The notes below the pieces were generated by a model, which was given only the letters and a program-made list of their open reading frames with translations, was not told the DNA's origin and did not search any database. A program made the position numbers and the translations under genes. From an uncultured Bacteroidales bacterium (GTDB taxonomy: Bacteria; Bacteroidota; Bacteroidia; Bacteroidales; Paludibacteraceae): 51,195 nucleotides of DNA. Within the stretch, counting starts at the first letter, position 1; each line of letters starts with the position of its first letter. The DNA lies in the NCBI GenBank assembly GCA_937885465.1, contig CAKZZM010000182.1, forward strand, positions 1-51,195. The letters run 5' to 3'. Shown here in pieces: positions 17,806-26,489 of this stretch.

Positions 17806-18831
17806 TCACCATTCTAACAGCACCTTCCCACATTGTCCTGACAGCATCACATCGAACGCCTTCTGATAGTCATCAAAGCGAAAACGGTGCGTAATGACGG
17901 GCGACAGGTTAAACCCTCCGAGAAGCATCTGCTCCATCTGATACCATGTTTCCCACATTCTGCGACCCGTGATACCCTTAATAGTCAAAGCATTGAATAT
18001 TATATCCGACCAATTAACCTGTGTATCGGGCGGCAGTATCCCTAACTGCGCTATATTAGCTCCTTTGTACATGTGTGCCACCATATCATTGAATACCTGC
18101 GGTACACCTGACATCTCCAACCCCACATCGAAACCTCTGATACCTAATTTCTTCATCGCTCCGTCAAGTGTCTCACCTGCGGCGGTATTGACGGTCATCG
18201 TGGCACCCATACGCCGAGCTATATCAAGACGCAGAGCATTAATATCTAATACCACTATATTCTTTGCCCCCGCAAAGCGACATATTCCTGCCGCCATAGT
18301 ACCTATCAAACCCGCGCCAGTAATCAGAACATCTTCGCCGAGCAACGGGAAAGCAAGAGCCGTATGAGTAGCATTACCAAACGGGTCCATGATAGCCGCA
18401 AAATCGTCAGGTATCTCAGGGCGTAACTTCACTATATTCGACTCAGGTATTGACACATACTCGGCGAAAGCACCATCGCGACCCATTATACCTACCGAGA
18501 GACTGTTCTCGCATACATGCGCCATACCCCTGCGACAGTTGCGGCAGTGCCCGCAAACAATGTGTCCCTCAGCTGTAACCCTATCCCCGATATTGATATT
18601 CCTCACGCCTTGCCCTACCTCAACCACTGTTCCTACAAACTCATGCCCCTGAATAAAGGGAACGGTGCAATGCTGCTGCGACCACTCGTCCCACTTATAT
18701 ATGTGCATATCGGTGCCGCAGATAGCGGCTTTGGTCACTTTGATAAGAACGTCATTTACCCCTACTTCCGGCATCGGCACATCTTCCATCCATATTCCGC
18801 GTTTAGCATAACGCTTAACAAGTGCTTTCAT
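17806..18831 (-). CDS. tdh: L-threonine 3-dehydrogenase (zinc type)
   Basis: A 341-residue medium-chain dehydrogenase. Catalytic zinc ligands are in AICGTDMHIYKWDEW and QGHEFVG; structural zinc cysteines in CGHCRNCRRGMAHVC; the NAD-binding glycines in ITGAGLIGTMAAG. It oxidises L-threonine to 2-amino-3-ketobutyrate, the substrate of the neighbouring Kbl. The two genes are 28 bp apart and form the classic threonine-to-glycine degradation pair. Confidence 0.94.
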   Translation of the reverse strand: MKALVKRYAKRGIWMEDVPMPEVGVNDVLIKVTKAAICGTDMHIYKWDEWSQQHCTVPFIQGHEFVGTVVEVGQGVRNINIGDRVTAEGHIVCGHCRNCRRGMAHVCENSLSVGIMGRDGAFAEYVSIPESNIVKLRPEIPDDFAAIMDPFGNATHTALAFPLLGEDVLITGAGLIGTMAAGICRFAGAKNIVVLDINALRLDIARRMGATMTVNTAAGETLDGAMKKLGIRGFDVGLEMSGVPQVFNDMVAHMYKGANIAQLGILPPDTQVNWSDIIFNALTIKGITGRRMWETWYQMEQMLLGGFNLSPVITHRFRFDDYQKAFDVMLSGQCGKVLLEW

Positions 18832-18859
18832 CTGTGAATAATGACTGAAATTTTACACT

Positions 18860-20053
18860 TTATTGTTTCAACACTCCGAGCTGCTTGCCTATTTTAACGA
18901 AAGCCTCCACACCTTTGTCAAGCTGCTCACGTGTGTGAGCGGCACTGACCTGCACGCGGATACGAGCCTCGCCCTTCGGCACAACAGGGTAATAGAACCC
19001 CGTAACATATATTCCCTCCTCTTGCAATGCGGCGGCAAACTGCTGTGAGAGAACCGCATCGTAGAGCATGACGGCACAGATAGCCGACTCTGTGGGTTTG
19101 ATATCAAAACCGGCTGCTTTCATGCGTGAGATGAAATAGTCGGTGTTGGCGTGCAACCTATCTTGAAGGGTGTTGTCACGTGTGAGTATTTCAAACGTCT
19201 TCAGTGCCGCCGCACATATCATCGGCGGTAGCGAGTTGGAAAAGAGATAAGGTCTTGAGCGTTGGCGGAGGAGGTCGATTATCTCCTTACGTCCTGTTGT
19301 GAAACCGCCCACGGCTCCGCCGAATGCCTTGCCGAAGGTGCCTGTGATAATCTCCACCTTGCCGCGTAACCCGAAACGCTCCGTCACACCATGACCCGTC
19401 GCGCCCACTACCCCGGCAGAGTGGCTCTCATCAACCATAACGAGAGCGTTGTATCTCTGCGCTAACTCGTATATCTTGTCAAGCGGACAGACGTTGCCGT
19501 CCATAGAGAAGACACCGTCGGTGGCGATGATACGAAAACGTTGCGCCTGCGCCTTTCTGAGTTGCTCCTCAAGATCCGACATATCCGCATTCTTGTAACG
19601 GTAGCGCACTGCCTTGCACAAGCGTACTCCGTCAATGATAGAGGCATGGTTGAGTGTGTCGCTGATGATAGCGTCCTCCTCGGTCAGCAACGGCTCGAAG
19701 AGTCCTCCGTTAGCGTCGAAACAGGCAGCGTAGAGGATAGCGTCCTCAGTGCCGAAAAAGTCCGAGACAGCGCGTTCGAGCTGCAGGTGTGTATCCTGCG
19801 TGCCGCAGATAAAACGAACAGATGCCATGCCATAGCCGCGCTCGTCCATCTTCTGTTTGGCGGCAGCGATAAGCTCGGGGTTGTCGGCGAGTCCTAAGTA
19901 GTTGTTCGCACAGAAGTTAACCACATCCTTGCCGCCCTCAACCTGTATGCCGCTGGACTGCGGCGTAACAATGACTCGCTCATTCTTATACAAGCCGGCG
20001 GCTTTTATCTCTTGCAGAGTCTTCTGCAAATGCTGTTGGAAATCAGAGTACAT
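18860..20053 (-). CDS. kbl: 2-amino-3-ketobutyrate CoA ligase (glycine C-acetyltransferase)
   Basis: A 397-residue PLP enzyme of the alpha-oxoamine synthase family. Motifs: CANNYLGLADNPEL, DTLNHASIIDGVRLCKA, MVDESHSAGVVGATGHG, and the PLP lysine in TGTFGKAFGGAVGG. It cleaves 2-amino-3-ketobutyrate with CoA into glycine and acetyl-CoA. Upstream of tdh on the same strand. Homology to serine palmitoyltransferase and BioF exists, but the tdh partner and the sequence favour Kbl. Confidence 0.94.
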   Translation of the reverse strand: MYSDFQQHLQKTLQEIKAAGLYKNERVIVTPQSSGIQVEGGKDVVNFCANNYLGLADNPELIAAAKQKMDERGYGMASVRFICGTQDTHLQLERAVSDFFGTEDAILYAACFDANGGLFEPLLTEEDAIISDTLNHASIIDGVRLCKAVRYRYKNADMSDLEEQLRKAQAQRFRIIATDGVFSMDGNVCPLDKIYELAQRYNALVMVDESHSAGVVGATGHGVTERFGLRGKVEIITGTFGKAFGGAVGGFTTGRKEIIDLLRQRSRPYLFSNSLPPMICAAALKTFEILTRDNTLQDRLHANTDYFISRMKAAGFDIKPTESAICAVMLYDAVLSQQFAAALQEEGIYVTGFYYPVVPKGEARIRVQVSAAHTREQLDKGVEAFVKIGKQLGVLKQ

Positions 20054-20094
20054 AATGGTATTGATTTAAGTATAATCGAATGTCGAAAGTTGAT

Positions 20095-20826
20095 TTATTT
20101 CAGTTTATACTCCATCCTGACGGTAATACGCGCTTTCTTCTCCTTGCTTGAGGTGTTGAACGTCCCTCCGTATGAGTACTCTTCCTCCCCCGTCGCAGAA
20201 GTTATCTGAAAGACACCGAGACTTGCATGCCTGGCCTTGCCCAAACGAGCACCGGCATTACGAACAACATTCTCGGCACGCGCATAAGCATCACTCGATG
20301 CCTTCTCTATAAGAGCAAGCTTGAGGTCGTTAAGCTTCGTGTAGTAGTAGTCCGGCGTGTAGGAGTCCACATCTACATCCTGAGCTATCAACGAGGATAT
20401 CTCTCTTGACAAACGCTCCACCTTGTCCACGTCAAACGACTTCACAACAAACCTCTGAGAAAAAGCGTAGCCTGCAAACTGAGAGCCGACATAATTACCC
20501 TTGTCGTTATAAATGGAACGCGACTGTTTCTGAGTATTGACGAAAGAAAACTTTATCTCGTCATCACTCACACCATTGCTATGAAGATAATCCAACACTT
20601 TTTTTTGGTTTTGTTCCATCTGTTCATAACCAGCTAACTTACTTATGTTTTCAGCACTTAAATGACCTTCCCAAACAATCATATCTGCCGTAAACTCTGT
20701 CTCGCCGAGTCCGGTAACTGAGATGGTGTCGTTTGAGCGACCGTAAAATGTAATCGCAAACGAGAAAATAATCACGCTAATAATAACGGAGCAACCGATA
20801 ATAAGATACTTGACGACGTCTTTCAT
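20095..20826 (-). CDS. SIMPL-domain (DUF541) protein, membrane-anchored
   Basis: A 243-residue protein with an N-terminal membrane helix (YLIIGCSVIISVIIFSFAITF) and a SIMPL domain: TISVTGLGETEFTADMIVW, a central FVNTQKQSRSI segment, and C-terminal KASSDAYARAENVVRNAGARLGK. The family is periplasmic; homologues include BP26 of Brucella and the oxidative-stress protein YggE. The role here is unknown. It lies 41 bp upstream of kbl on the same strand. Confidence 0.85.
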   Translation of the reverse strand: MKDVVKYLIIGCSVIISVIIFSFAITFYGRSNDTISVTGLGETEFTADMIVWEGHLSAENISKLAGYEQMEQNQKKVLDYLHSNGVSDDEIKFSFVNTQKQSRSIYNDKGNYVGSQFAGYAFSQRFVVKSFDVDKVERLSREISSLIAQDVDVDSYTPDYYYTKLNDLKLALIEKASSDAYARAENVVRNAGARLGKARHASLGVFQITSATGEEEYSYGGTFNTSSKEKKARITVRMEYKLK

Positions 20827-20873
20827 AATTTTGTATTTTTAACTGTTTGTACTTCTATTTTTCACACGAATAA

Positions 20874-20996
20874 ATAAGCGTTGTTAATTCCGCTGAATAT
20901 TATTCGGCATAACTATAAGCGTTGTTAATTCCGCTGAATATTATTCGGCATAGCTATAAGCGTTGTTAATTCCGCCGAATATTATTCGGCATAGCT
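20874..20996. repeat. 41-bp tandem repeat x3 with internal palindrome
   Basis: Three head-to-tail 41-bp units (20874, 20915, 20956) beginning ATAAGCGTTGTTAATTC. Each contains a hairpin; the third is perfect, GCCGAAT-ATT-ATTCGGC, and the first two have one mismatch. They lie upstream of the SIMPL-kbl-tdh-ispG run, where its promoter or an operator would be. Confidence 0.9.
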
Positions 20997-21286
20997 AATT
21001 TGTTATTACCTGTTTTTGTTTTGGTTGCAGGCGGGGACTGCCTTGCTACCGCGTCCCCAAAAGGTGCTGCAAAGGTAAAATAATTTTTTGAGATATGCAA
21101 ATTTTTTATGCGGGATTTGCAAAATAAATGATTCATGAAAAAGATTTGCACTAAAATCTGCAAGCGGACACCGCCACCAAGGAGAAAGCCGTCGATCAAT
21201 TCACAATCTACCACTCCACCCCCGTCATTTTGTCCACAGATTAAACAGATTAAACGAATAATTGGGGTGTCCCGATGCGGAAGACA

Positions 21287-21325
21287 AGAAAAAGAGGCGA
21301 CATGCTATGCCGCCTCTTTTCTTAT
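21287..21325 (-). terminator. Hairpin terminator downstream of the type IX secreted protein gene
   Basis: Arms AAAGAGGCG (21291-21299) and CGCCTCTTT (21311-21319) with an 11-nt loop; both outer sides are A- or T-rich, so it could act on either strand. On the minus strand the stem is followed by a T-rich run, as expected for a terminator about 110 bp past the stop of the large surface protein. Confidence 0.7.
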
Positions 21326-21352
21326 CGCTTATCATTTTTACTCGTTAGTAGT

Positions 21353-21421
21353 GAAGCACTCCTGTGCTTCGCGCGAGGCACGGGAGTCTTCACGCGAGGC
21401 ACGGGAGTGCCTCGCTACTAC
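21353..21421. repeat. Second palindrome family (GAGGCAC type), clustered
   Basis: Two perfect hairpins, GAAGCAC-TCCT-GTGCTTC (21353-21370) and GAGGCAC-GGGA-GTGCCTC (21396-21413), with a partial copy between. The last is followed by GCTACTAC. Read on the minus strand this is GTAGTAGC before the hairpin, like the GTAG foot of REP elements. A copy of the last hairpin with two changes lies inside aroF-pheA at 25957-25982. Confidence 0.85.
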
Positions 21422-21432
21422 AACGAGAAGAC

Positions 21433-24400
21433 TTACCTCCCAATCACTACTCTGCGAGTGGCGTTTTCATATTGGAAAAGGTAAACACCTTGCGGGAGTC
21501 CAAAACGCAGAACATCGTTATCACTGCCGGTTGTATTTATCACCGTCAGCAATCTGCCCGTCACAGTGTATATTCTGAGCAATTTGCCGTCTTCTGCGGA
21601 CAGAGATGATACCGAATTCGGCACACTCTTCTCTACCACCACAATCTCTCTCTCCTGCATTGTCGGAGCATAGATGTCGTTACCTGTCTGCACGGCAGTT
21701 ATCGTTACTTCGCCGTCAGACAGTATATAGAGAACATTATCTATAATGACTGCAATGGTTGAGTCTGAGGATATATATTCTATCTCTAAGCCCGAAGTGG
21801 CCTCAGCAGTAAGAACAACGGAATCGCCTCCCGACAGACCGGCAAGGTCGTCAGTCCAAATAATATCCTGCTGATAGAGTACTACCAACGAAACTTCAAG
21901 AGAAACCACATTATACCCTAATGAGTCGGCGGGGACGAAATTAACGGCAAGACTATACTCACCCGCTTCACTGAGCACTATGGTAGCATCCGCCCAAACG
22001 AACTCACCATCTACCGATGCTTCACCGCCTATTAGCGGAACAGACACAAGTTCGGTGCCGACATAGACCTCATCTACAACGGGCATATCGATTATCTGAG
22101 GCACCGCCTTTGTCACATTAACCTGCACCTGAACTACTGCCATATCATAATTATCTGCATCATCAGGCAAGAATAATACCCACGCAAAATTATCTCCGGC
22201 AACGGGGACGAAGGTACTGTCAGCCCAAACAAACGAGCCTTCAACAGACGCTTCACCGCCTGTGAGTTCTGACTGCGCTATGGTCTCACCATAAACAAGA
22301 CTGCTTGCAGCGGGTAGCTCAGTTATAGTAACGACAGCCTTATCGACAACAACCGTTACTTCAACATGAGCCGTGTCGTAAATAGTATTATCTTGTGGGG
22401 TGAATATTACGGTCTGAGAATGAACGCCCTTGCCAAGCACGACCTCAGCGTCAGCCCAAGCAAACGAGCCTTCAACGGAAGCCTCACCGCCCGTCAGTTC
22501 GGATGCAGACAACGAGTCACCATAATGAATGTCAGCAGCGACAGGCAACTCGCTAATCACAACAGGAGTCTTGCTTATGACGATAGTCTTCTTTTCAGAT
22601 GCATAGTCATATTTCTCGTTACCGGCTTGAAAGGCGGTAATATCCACAGTACCCGATGATAAGATAACCAACTCGTTATCATCAACGAACGCAATGGCGC
22701 TATCCGAACTCTGATAACCAATCTCTAACCCACTCGAAGCCGTAGCAGACAGCGTTATCCGATCGGTAGTAATAGCCGTTTCAGGTAGGTCGAAGTTAAG
22801 TATTGCTTGATTAAGTCCTTTGGATGTAATAGAGATAGGAATAACGATAGTGGAAGGATTATCCTTTCCGTCGGTTATAGTTACAGAGCCTTCGTATGTG
22901 CTGTCCTTCTCGGTAGGAGTAAAAGAAATGGTGAAGCTGCTACTACCATAGTCGCCGCACCCTTCACCAAGAGTAAGAGTGCTGACTGCAAACGGAGCAG
23001 TAGCAGCCACTGTCATTAGGTCGATATTCGAGTGACTAACGATAATCTCTTGTTGCCAAATGGCGTTCGCCTCTGCTTCTGTAGATATCTGACTGATATT
23101 CGCGCGAAGGTACTTCTTGCGAGTAACGCTGATACTGCTGATAGTGTGAGTAGTACCTGTCTCTGTCGTACGGAAGCGGATCTTCGTTGCCGTTTCTTCA
23201 AGAGTGATATTGCCCGATGCGGTAGCACTTGTACCCACCACCTTGTTATATACACTATACCAATCCCATAGATTATTAACACAAGCATATTGCTCAACTA
23301 CCAAGGCTGCATAATTAGGAGTTGTTCCCCAACTTCCGCTTTTCGAGCCATGTAAAGCAGAGAATGTAAGAGTTTGAGGAGGTCCTGCAAGAGTATATTC
23401 CTTACTCAGATTGCTACTGCTCAGAGTTAGTGTTCCTACAGAGAGGGAGCGACCACTACACTGCGAAGCAGGGTTGCGAACAATAACCATATTCTGCAGC
23501 GAGACAGCGATATATTCCTCCCCGTTTATGTCCCCGCCTGCCTGAGTAGCAGTTATATACGTCTCACCCTCACCTACTACGGTAAGCACATTGCCATTCA
23601 CTGTAACCACACTCTCGTCAGCCGAGGTATAAACTATATCGCCGCCGCTCGATGCCGTGGCAGTCAGTTCTACCGGATTACTCGTGGTTAACAAATTGAG
23701 CAGATTCTGCTCCCAAGTGATAGTCTGCTTGAGGAAGTTAGTAACCACAAATTTATTTGTTTCTTCTACCGGCTGATACTCGTTATCCCCCGCCTGCATA
23801 GCCGTGATATTAGCAGTACCGGCAGCCTTTGCAACAAGCAGCGTATCGCCTACGACCTCTATTACATCAGGCTTATCCGACTCGAAAGTTACCCTGCCAC
23901 CATTAGCGGTAACAGCGATATAAGGCATCGACTCGTTCGGATAACTCTCGCCCACATTCATGACATAGGCGGAATCGGTTGATACAAGCGCAGTATTCCA
24001 TTGTATAGTTTGCGGACGACGAGTCGTCTCTGCCAACACTCTCACATACTTAGTATAAGTGCCGTTGGTGATGGTTATAGTATCGTCGTGAGCACCTACC
24101 TCGTTAGTGTGATTATATGTGACGGTCAGTTGCTGCGAACCATACTTATTAACAGCACCGAAACTTGTAGGCGAAACGGTGAAACGGTCTGACGAAACAT
24201 TAACACTCAGTTCCGACACATTACACCAATTGACAAGCATAGTACCACTCACCTCACCATAGTTGATGGCAGCCGTTCCCAAATCAAGAGTCGAAGGTTC
24301 CGGATTCTCTACATATTCCAGTTTCGATATTTTAACATTCTTAACATATCCTGCAAAATTACCCGAATAGCATATTTTTACATATCGGGTATCTTTCTGA

Positions 24401-24825
24401 AGTTGAATAGACGCAGAAGTGAAACTTGTTTCATCATGAGTTGCTGTCCATACCTTGTCTGAAGGCATGGTAGAAGAACTACTCTCTTGAACATACCACT
24501 CAACTTCAGTTGCTCCAAATGTACCGCTTTTATTTACGGCAAGTTCGAAAGTAAGTGTATCAGGAATACCATTAAAGTGAATAATAACATACTTATCATC
24601 CCAATTTCGAGCAGGACTACCCGCTATAAGAGTACTTGAACCACCCAACCTGATTCCGTTTGAACTATCCCAAGCATTATCACCGGAGGATGATACTTTG
24701 CATTGAGAATCACTAAATAGACTGCTTGTCATACTGAAAGGCACTGAAGGCACTGTAGCAGTCGCTTGCTGCACACAAAAAAACAGACTAAAAAGCAGCA
24801 AAAATAAAGAGTAAAAATGTTTCAT
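21433..24825 (-). CDS. Large secreted surface protein with Ig/MBG-like repeats and type IX secretion tail
   Basis: An 1130-residue protein with a signal peptide (FYSLFLLLFSLFFCVQQATA). The N-terminal region (~30-170) looks like a lectin-like beta-sandwich; the middle holds BIG2/Ig-like domains (several VTITA-x-QAG motifs and RITLSATASSG-like strands). Residues ~800-1010 carry three ~75-residue MBG-like units with GGEASVEGSFxWAD. The last ~70 residues (LLRIYTVTGRLLTVI, LPQGVYLFQYENATRRVVIGR) match the Por secretion tail recognised by the type IX system. It is probably exported through the outer membrane and anchored or released, with adhesion-like function inferred. It has its own promoter at 24901-24932. 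Confidence 0.85.
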   Translation of the reverse strand: MKHFYSLFLLLFSLFFCVQQATATVPSVPFSMTSSLFSDSQCKVSSSGDNAWDSSNGIRLGGSSTLIAGSPARNWDDKYVIIHFNGIPDTLTFELAVNKSGTFGATEVEWYVQESSSSTMPSDKVWTATHDETSFTSASIQLQKDTRYVKICYSGNFAGYVKNVKISKLEYVENPEPSTLDLGTAAINYGEVSGTMLVNWCNVSELSVNVSSDRFTVSPTSFGAVNKYGSQQLTVTYNHTNEVGAHDDTITITNGTYTKYVRVLAETTRRPQTIQWNTALVSTDSAYVMNVGESYPNESMPYIAVTANGGRVTFESDKPDVIEVVGDTLLVAKAAGTANITAMQAGDNEYQPVEETNKFVVTNFLKQTITWEQNLLNLLTTSNPVELTATASSGGDIVYTSADESVVTVNGNVLTVVGEGETYITATQAGGDINGEEYIAVSLQNMVIVRNPASQCSGRSLSVGTLTLSSSNLSKEYTLAGPPQTLTFSALHGSKSGSWGTTPNYAALVVEQYACVNNLWDWYSVYNKVVGTSATASGNITLEETATKIRFRTTETGTTHTISSISVTRKKYLRANISQISTEAEANAIWQQEIIVSHSNIDLMTVAATAPFAVSTLTLGEGCGDYGSSSFTISFTPTEKDSTYEGSVTITDGKDNPSTIVIPISITSKGLNQAILNFDLPETAITTDRITLSATASSGLEIGYQSSDSAIAFVDDNELVILSSGTVDITAFQAGNEKYDYASEKKTIVISKTPVVISELPVAADIHYGDSLSASELTGGEASVEGSFAWADAEVVLGKGVHSQTVIFTPQDNTIYDTAHVEVTVVVDKAVVTITELPAASSLVYGETIAQSELTGGEASVEGSFVWADSTFVPVAGDNFAWVLFLPDDADNYDMAVVQVQVNVTKAVPQIIDMPVVDEVYVGTELVSVPLIGGEASVDGEFVWADATIVLSEAGEYSLAVNFVPADSLGYNVVSLEVSLVVLYQQDIIWTDDLAGLSGGDSVVLTAEATSGLEIEYISSDSTIAVIIDNVLYILSDGEVTITAVQTGNDIYAPTMQEREIVVVEKSVPNSVSSLSAEDGKLLRIYTVTGRLLTVINTTGSDNDVLRFGLPQGVYLFQYENATRRVVIGR

Positions 24826-24873
24826 ATTATATATTATAAAAATTGCTTATTTTTAAGATTGACATTAAAAAAA

Positions 24874-24900
24874 TGCATTGTTTTTACACAAAACAATGCA
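24874..24900 (-). promoter_or_regulatory. Perfect 11-bp hairpin at the 5' end of the surface-protein mRNA
   Basis: TGCATTGTTTT and AAAACAATGCA arms with a TACAC loop, lying directly after the predicted promoter and ~50 nt before the start codon. As it includes the predicted transcript start, it would form a 5'-terminal stem, often a stabilising feature; a protein-binding operator is the alternative. Confidence 0.6.
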
Positions 24901-24932
24901 CAAAATTAAGATAAATCTTTGAAATTAGCAAA
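24901..24932 (-). promoter_or_regulatory. Bacteroidota-type promoter of the type IX secreted protein gene
   Basis: On the minus strand, TTTG (24932-24929), 20 nt, then TAATTTTG (24908-24901), an exact consensus match. Transcription would begin within the adjacent hairpin. Confidence 0.72.
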
Positions 24933-25129
24933 TTCTACGCCTATTTTACGATGTATTATTAAAAATATGCAACTCTTTAATAACGAAATAGGGAAAAAAC
25001 ACCGCGCTGACGCGCGCCGCAGGCAACGAAAGCCGCCCCTCTTCATCTCCTGCCACAAAAATGCTGGCAAAAGAACGCTCGGAGGCGTTCGCTACTATTA
25101 TCAAGTATTAGAGCATGATGACGAGAAAA

Positions 25130-25176
25130 AAAATATTGTTCGTTCAAAATATTGTTCGTTCAAAATATTGTTCGTT
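25130..25176. repeat. 16-bp tandem repeat x3
   Basis: AAAATATTGTTCGTTC units at 25130, 25146 and 25162 (the last lacks one base). AT-rich and intergenic. Confidence 0.88.
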
Positions 25177-25198
25177 GATGTTATTACTTATCATTGTG

Positions 25199-25342
25199 GA
25201 AGTTGCAGGCGAGCCGCCTGCGCTCCCTATTGCCGCAGTGATTCTTGAAGTTGCAGACGAGCCGCCTGCGCTCCCTATTGCCACAGTGATTCTTGAAGTT
25301 GCAGGCGAGCCGCCTGCGCTCCCTATTGCCGCAGTGATTCTT
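25199..25342. repeat. 48-bp tandem repeat x3 overlapping the aroF-pheA stop codon
   Basis: Three units (25199, 25247, 25295) with two or three differences. Each contains the perfect hairpin GCAGGCG-AGC-CGCCTGC (one mismatch in unit 2). Unit 3 contains the last residues (ESLRQ) and TAG stop of the minus-strand gene, so units 1 and 2 are downstream duplicates of the gene end. The stacked hairpins may terminate transcription. Confidence 0.9.
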
Positions 25343-26486
25343 GGACTCTTTGCGACTCATTATGGAGTGCTTCGAGAATCTGCATCACATTTTCTTCGGA
25401 CAGCCCCTGCTCGCTTGCCCATTGTAACCGTCCGGTAACGACATCTTGCCACCTTGCCGTCTGCAAGACCTGAATATTATTCCGCTTCTTATACTCCCCT
25501 ATTTTCTTGCTAAGGTTCATCCGTTCTGCGACGAGTTGCCATAACCGGTCGTCAATCTCGTCCATCTGTGCCCTTAATGCTGCGAGTTCAGGAGAGGCGA
25601 GCGCTGGGTTCGGCGAATACGCCAATGGTGACATGGCTACAGGGTGAGAGGTATTGGCGTTTGTTATAGGGAAAAGAGTCATGAGCAGGTCTTTGAGCTG
25701 CGCGGGGGACAGCTGTTGGTTCTTGTCAGAGAGGGCAGAGGGCGGGTCGGGATGGAACTCAATCATCAGCCCGTTGTAGCCCATCTCGAGTGCCTGCTTG
25801 GAGAGTGCCGTTACCGCCTCCGCCTTGCCGGAGAGATGAGAGGGATCAAGCAACAAAGGCAAATCAGGGAAATGCTTTTTTAGTGCTAATGCCACCGCCC
25901 ATTGCGGCGAGTTGCGGTAAGCAGAGATGGTTGATATATGATTTTTAACATGATACGAGGCATAGGAGTGCCTCGCTACTACCGGGGTGGAGTTGAATCC
26001 GCGGTGAACCGCCATCACATTGTCCGTTCCGACCACTGCGCCAAGCCGCTGAATAGCCCCTTCCCACAAGCCCAGATCGGGTGAAACGGGGTTCTTGACC
26101 AGCAGCGTGAGTACCTGACCGTTAATAGCATCGGCTATCTGCTGAACGATGAAAGGGTTGGTCGTTGTTCTTGCACCTATCCATAGGCAATGCAAGCCGT
26201 AGGAGAGAGCGAGTCGCACCTGTTCCTGCGTGGCTACCTCAGTGGCTACCTCGATGCCGTATTCCCTCTCTATATCGGCAAGCCATCGCAATGCTTTCTC
26301 CCCTACCCCCTCGAAGTTCCCTGGACGGGTGCGAGGTTTCCACACACCGGCACGAAAGATAAGGCGAAATCCCCTATCTTGCAGGTGATGAGAATCAGAA
26401 TAATGCTTGAGAACAGATACCGCCTCACGCAACTGCTGCTCTGACTCCGCAGCACACGGACCAACTATGAATACCGATGGTTGCAT
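25323..26486 (-). CDS. Bifunctional DAHP synthase-chorismate mutase
   Basis: A 387-residue fusion. Residues 1-270 are a class I (KDPS-like) DAHP synthase: FIVGPCAAES, IFRAGVWKPRTRPGNFEG, LWIGARTTTNPF, LLVKNPVSPDLGLWEGA, MAVHRGF, LLLDPSHLSG and GLMIEFHPDPPSALSD. It starts the shikimate pathway. Residues ~298-387 are an AroQ chorismate mutase (LRAQMDEIDDRLWQLVAERMNLSKKIGEYKK), which sends chorismate to prephenate. The fusion is normal in Bacteroidota. Residues ~167-181 between HRGF and YRNSPQW are extra and encoded by a palindromic repeat. The start is set at ATG 26486; the frame upstream is repeat sequence. Confidence 0.92.
   Translation of the reverse strand: MQPSVFIVGPCAAESEQQLREAVSVLKHYSDSHHLQDRGFRLIFRAGVWKPRTRPGNFEGVGEKALRWLADIEREYGIEVATEVATQEQVRLALSYGLHCLWIGARTTTNPFIVQQIADAINGQVLTLLVKNPVSPDLGLWEGAIQRLGAVVGTDNVMAVHRGFNSTPVVARHSYASYHVKNHISTISAYRNSPQWAVALALKKHFPDLPLLLDPSHLSGKAEAVTALSKQALEMGYNGLMIEFHPDPPSALSDKNQQLSPAQLKDLLMTLFPITNANTSHPVAMSPLAYSPNPALASPELAALRAQMDEIDDRLWQLVAERMNLSKKIGEYKKRNNIQVLQTARWQDVVTGRLQWASEQGLSEENVMQILEALHNESQRVQESLRQ
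25957..25982. repeat. GAGGCAC-type palindrome inside aroF-pheA
   Basis: Matches the copy at 21396-21421 at all but two of 26 positions, including the flanking GCTACTAC. It lies in frame and accounts for part of the insert seen between HRGF and YRNSPQW in the DAHP synthase domain. Confidence 0.85.
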
Positions 26487-26489
26487 TAG

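Larger units (their letters stand above)
20827..21432. other. 606-bp intergenic region with repeats and a terminator
   Basis: No convincing gene. From left: the 41-bp tandem array, a hairpin of GGGGAC and GTCCCC arms near 21030-21060, unique AT-rich DNA, a terminator-like hairpin at 21291-21319, and a palindrome cluster at 21353-21421. Short open frames here lack start context and family resemblance. Confidence 0.7.
24826..25322. other. 497-bp intergenic region with promoter, palindrome and tandem repeats
   Basis: Contains the surface-protein promoter and hairpin, a variant main-family palindrome (GAACGCTCGGAGGCGTTC then GCTACTA) at 25073-25097, a 16-bp tandem repeat at 25130-25176, and two extra copies of the 48-bp unit that covers the end of the aroF-pheA gene. 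No gene is seen. Confidence 0.75.

Noticed and set aside
20874..20996. CRISPR array
   Set aside because: Units are adjacent without spacers and there are no cas genes; the same holds for the 16-, 22- and 48-bp arrays.
21135..21609. Small plus-strand proteins in the 20.8-21.4 kb gap
   Set aside because: They run through palindromes and the terminator and into the 3' end of the opposite gene, with no conserved motif.
24919..25438. Plus-strand proteins made of repeated EVAGEPPALPIA units
   Set aside because: They are translations of the 48-bp tandem repeat that belongs to the end of the aroF-pheA gene.
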